Assembly (NCBI GenBank): GCA_934630995.1
Contig: CAKTXU010000107.1
Coordinates: 1 to 6,477 of the forward strand
Direction: 5' to 3'
Origin: an uncultured Eubacteriales bacterium
Lineage (GTDB): Bacteria > Bacillota > Clostridia > Oscillospirales > Acutalibacteraceae
Length of the DNA: 6,477 nucleotides
Notes under the pieces: generated by a model
Database searches by the model: none
Seen by the model: the letters and a program-made list of their open reading frames with translations, nothing else
Told to the model about the DNA's origin: nothing
Translations under genes and position numbers: made by a program
Shown: in pieces, positions 5,981-6,477 of the stretch
How the letters are laid out: each line of letters opens with the position of its first letter
Position numbering within the stretch: position 1 is the stretch's first letter

Positions 5981-6477
5981 TCACGAATCCAGTCTCTGCG
6001 TGAAATCAGCCATTGCCTCGGAGATCTTCAGCTGCTGCGGGCAAACCGCCTCACAGCTGCGGCAGCCGATACAGGCTCCAGGGCGTTTATCCTCCGGTAT
6101 TGCGGACAAAGCCATCGGCGCGATGAAGCCGCCGCCGGAAAAACAATGCTCGTTATACAGGGACAGCAGGGACGGGATATCCAATCCTTGCGGGCAATGG
6201 CTGACACAGTAACGGCAGGCTGTACAGGGGAGGGCGATTTTGTTGACCATATTGTCGGCAATGGCAAGCAGCGTCTCCTGCTCCTGCTGATTCAAAGGCC
6301 TATTCTCCTCAAAGGTGCGAATGTTTTCACGCAGCTGATCCATAGTCGACATACCGGAAAGGGTTACCGTTACGCCGGGAATCGATTGAAGAAATCGAAA
6401 GGCCCAGGCGGGAACCGTCTCCTGCGGACGCAGTTGACGAAGCGTTGCCTCATCCTCCGGCGATAAAGCAGCCAGCA
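5981..6477 (-). CDS. Aldo/keto reductase with C-terminal 4Fe-4S domain, partial (N-terminus outside window)
   Basis: The frame is open from the window edge to TGA at 5981-5983, giving the last 164 residues. The stretch begins LAALSPEDEATLRQ, and FLQSIPGVTVTLSGMSTMDQL resembles the end of the TIM barrel in aldo/keto reductases. An internal ATG at 6352 lies inside this conserved segment and is not the start. A bacterial-ferredoxin-type tail follows with two cysteine sets: LPCTACRYCVSHCP (C84, C87, C90, C94 of the visible part) and GACIGCRSCEAVCP (C135, C138, C141, C145). These are expected to hold two 4Fe-4S clusters. This architecture is known from anaerobe-rich oxidoreductases of the COG1453 type, whose substrates are mostly undefined. 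It is co-directional with the kinase operon but separated by 433 bp and a promoter, so it is probably a separate transcription unit. Confidence 0.9.
   Translation of the reverse strand, partial: LAALSPEDEATLRQLRPQETVPAWAFRFLQSIPGVTVTLSGMSTMDQLRENIRTFEENRPLNQQEQETLLAIADNMVNKIALPCTACRYCVSHCPQGLDIPSLLSLYNEHCFSGGGFIAPMALSAIPEDKRPGACIGCRSCEAVCPQQLKISEAMADFTQRLDS

Noticed and set aside
1..6477. CRISPR array, tRNA or rRNA genes
   Set aside because: No regularly spaced direct repeats, no cloverleaf-like tRNA candidate and no rRNA-like segment were noticed on either strand.

Overview
The window is a signalling locus in which every convincing gene lies on the minus strand. GC content is moderately high, with G/C-ending codons common. 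An aldo/keto reductase with a ferredoxin-like tail and soluble PAS/GAF-rich signalling proteins fit an anaerobic Firmicute. A clostridial gut-type bacterium (Oscillospiraceae/Ruminococcaceae-like) is my inference; nothing here fixes the species.

Reading in the direction of transcription (right to left): (1) 6477-5981, the C-terminal 164 residues of a 4Fe-4S aldo/keto reductase that runs off the window edge. (2) 5980-5548, about 430 bases with no convincing gene but several hairpins and an exact Crp-type palindrome. (3) 5547-5403, an extended -10 promoter and a leader of about 110 nt. One leader segment can pair either with the upstream leader or with the ribosome-binding region. (4) 5402-2616, a 928-residue cytoplasmic hybrid histidine kinase (three PAS-type domains, HisKA, HATPase, two receivers). 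(5) 2615-2546, a short spacer with a hairpin and a strong Shine-Dalgarno. (6) 2545-332, a 737-residue PAS-PAS-GGDEF-GAF-PAS diguanylate cyclase with an intact active site and inhibitory site. (7) 335-99, a 78-residue single-pass membrane protein overlapping the cyclase stop (ATGA). It looks like the N-terminus of a larger sensor. (8) 88-41, a long hairpin with a UUCG loop that closes the unit.

Genes 4, 6 and 7 look like one operon. The kinase and the cyclase share a PAS-type module with a TYELLYLNQ segment and a C-x10-C-x2-C motif, so both may sense the same ligand, metal or redox state. The kinase would feed a phosphorelay, while the cyclase would make c-di-GMP. No HPt protein, DNA-binding response regulator, EAL/HD-GYP phosphodiesterase or c-di-GMP effector is visible in the window. 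The phosphorelay outlet and the c-di-GMP target must therefore lie elsewhere.

The least explained parts are the leader RNA switch candidate, the hairpin-rich gap, the shared cysteine PAS module and the truncated membrane protein coupled to the cyclase.
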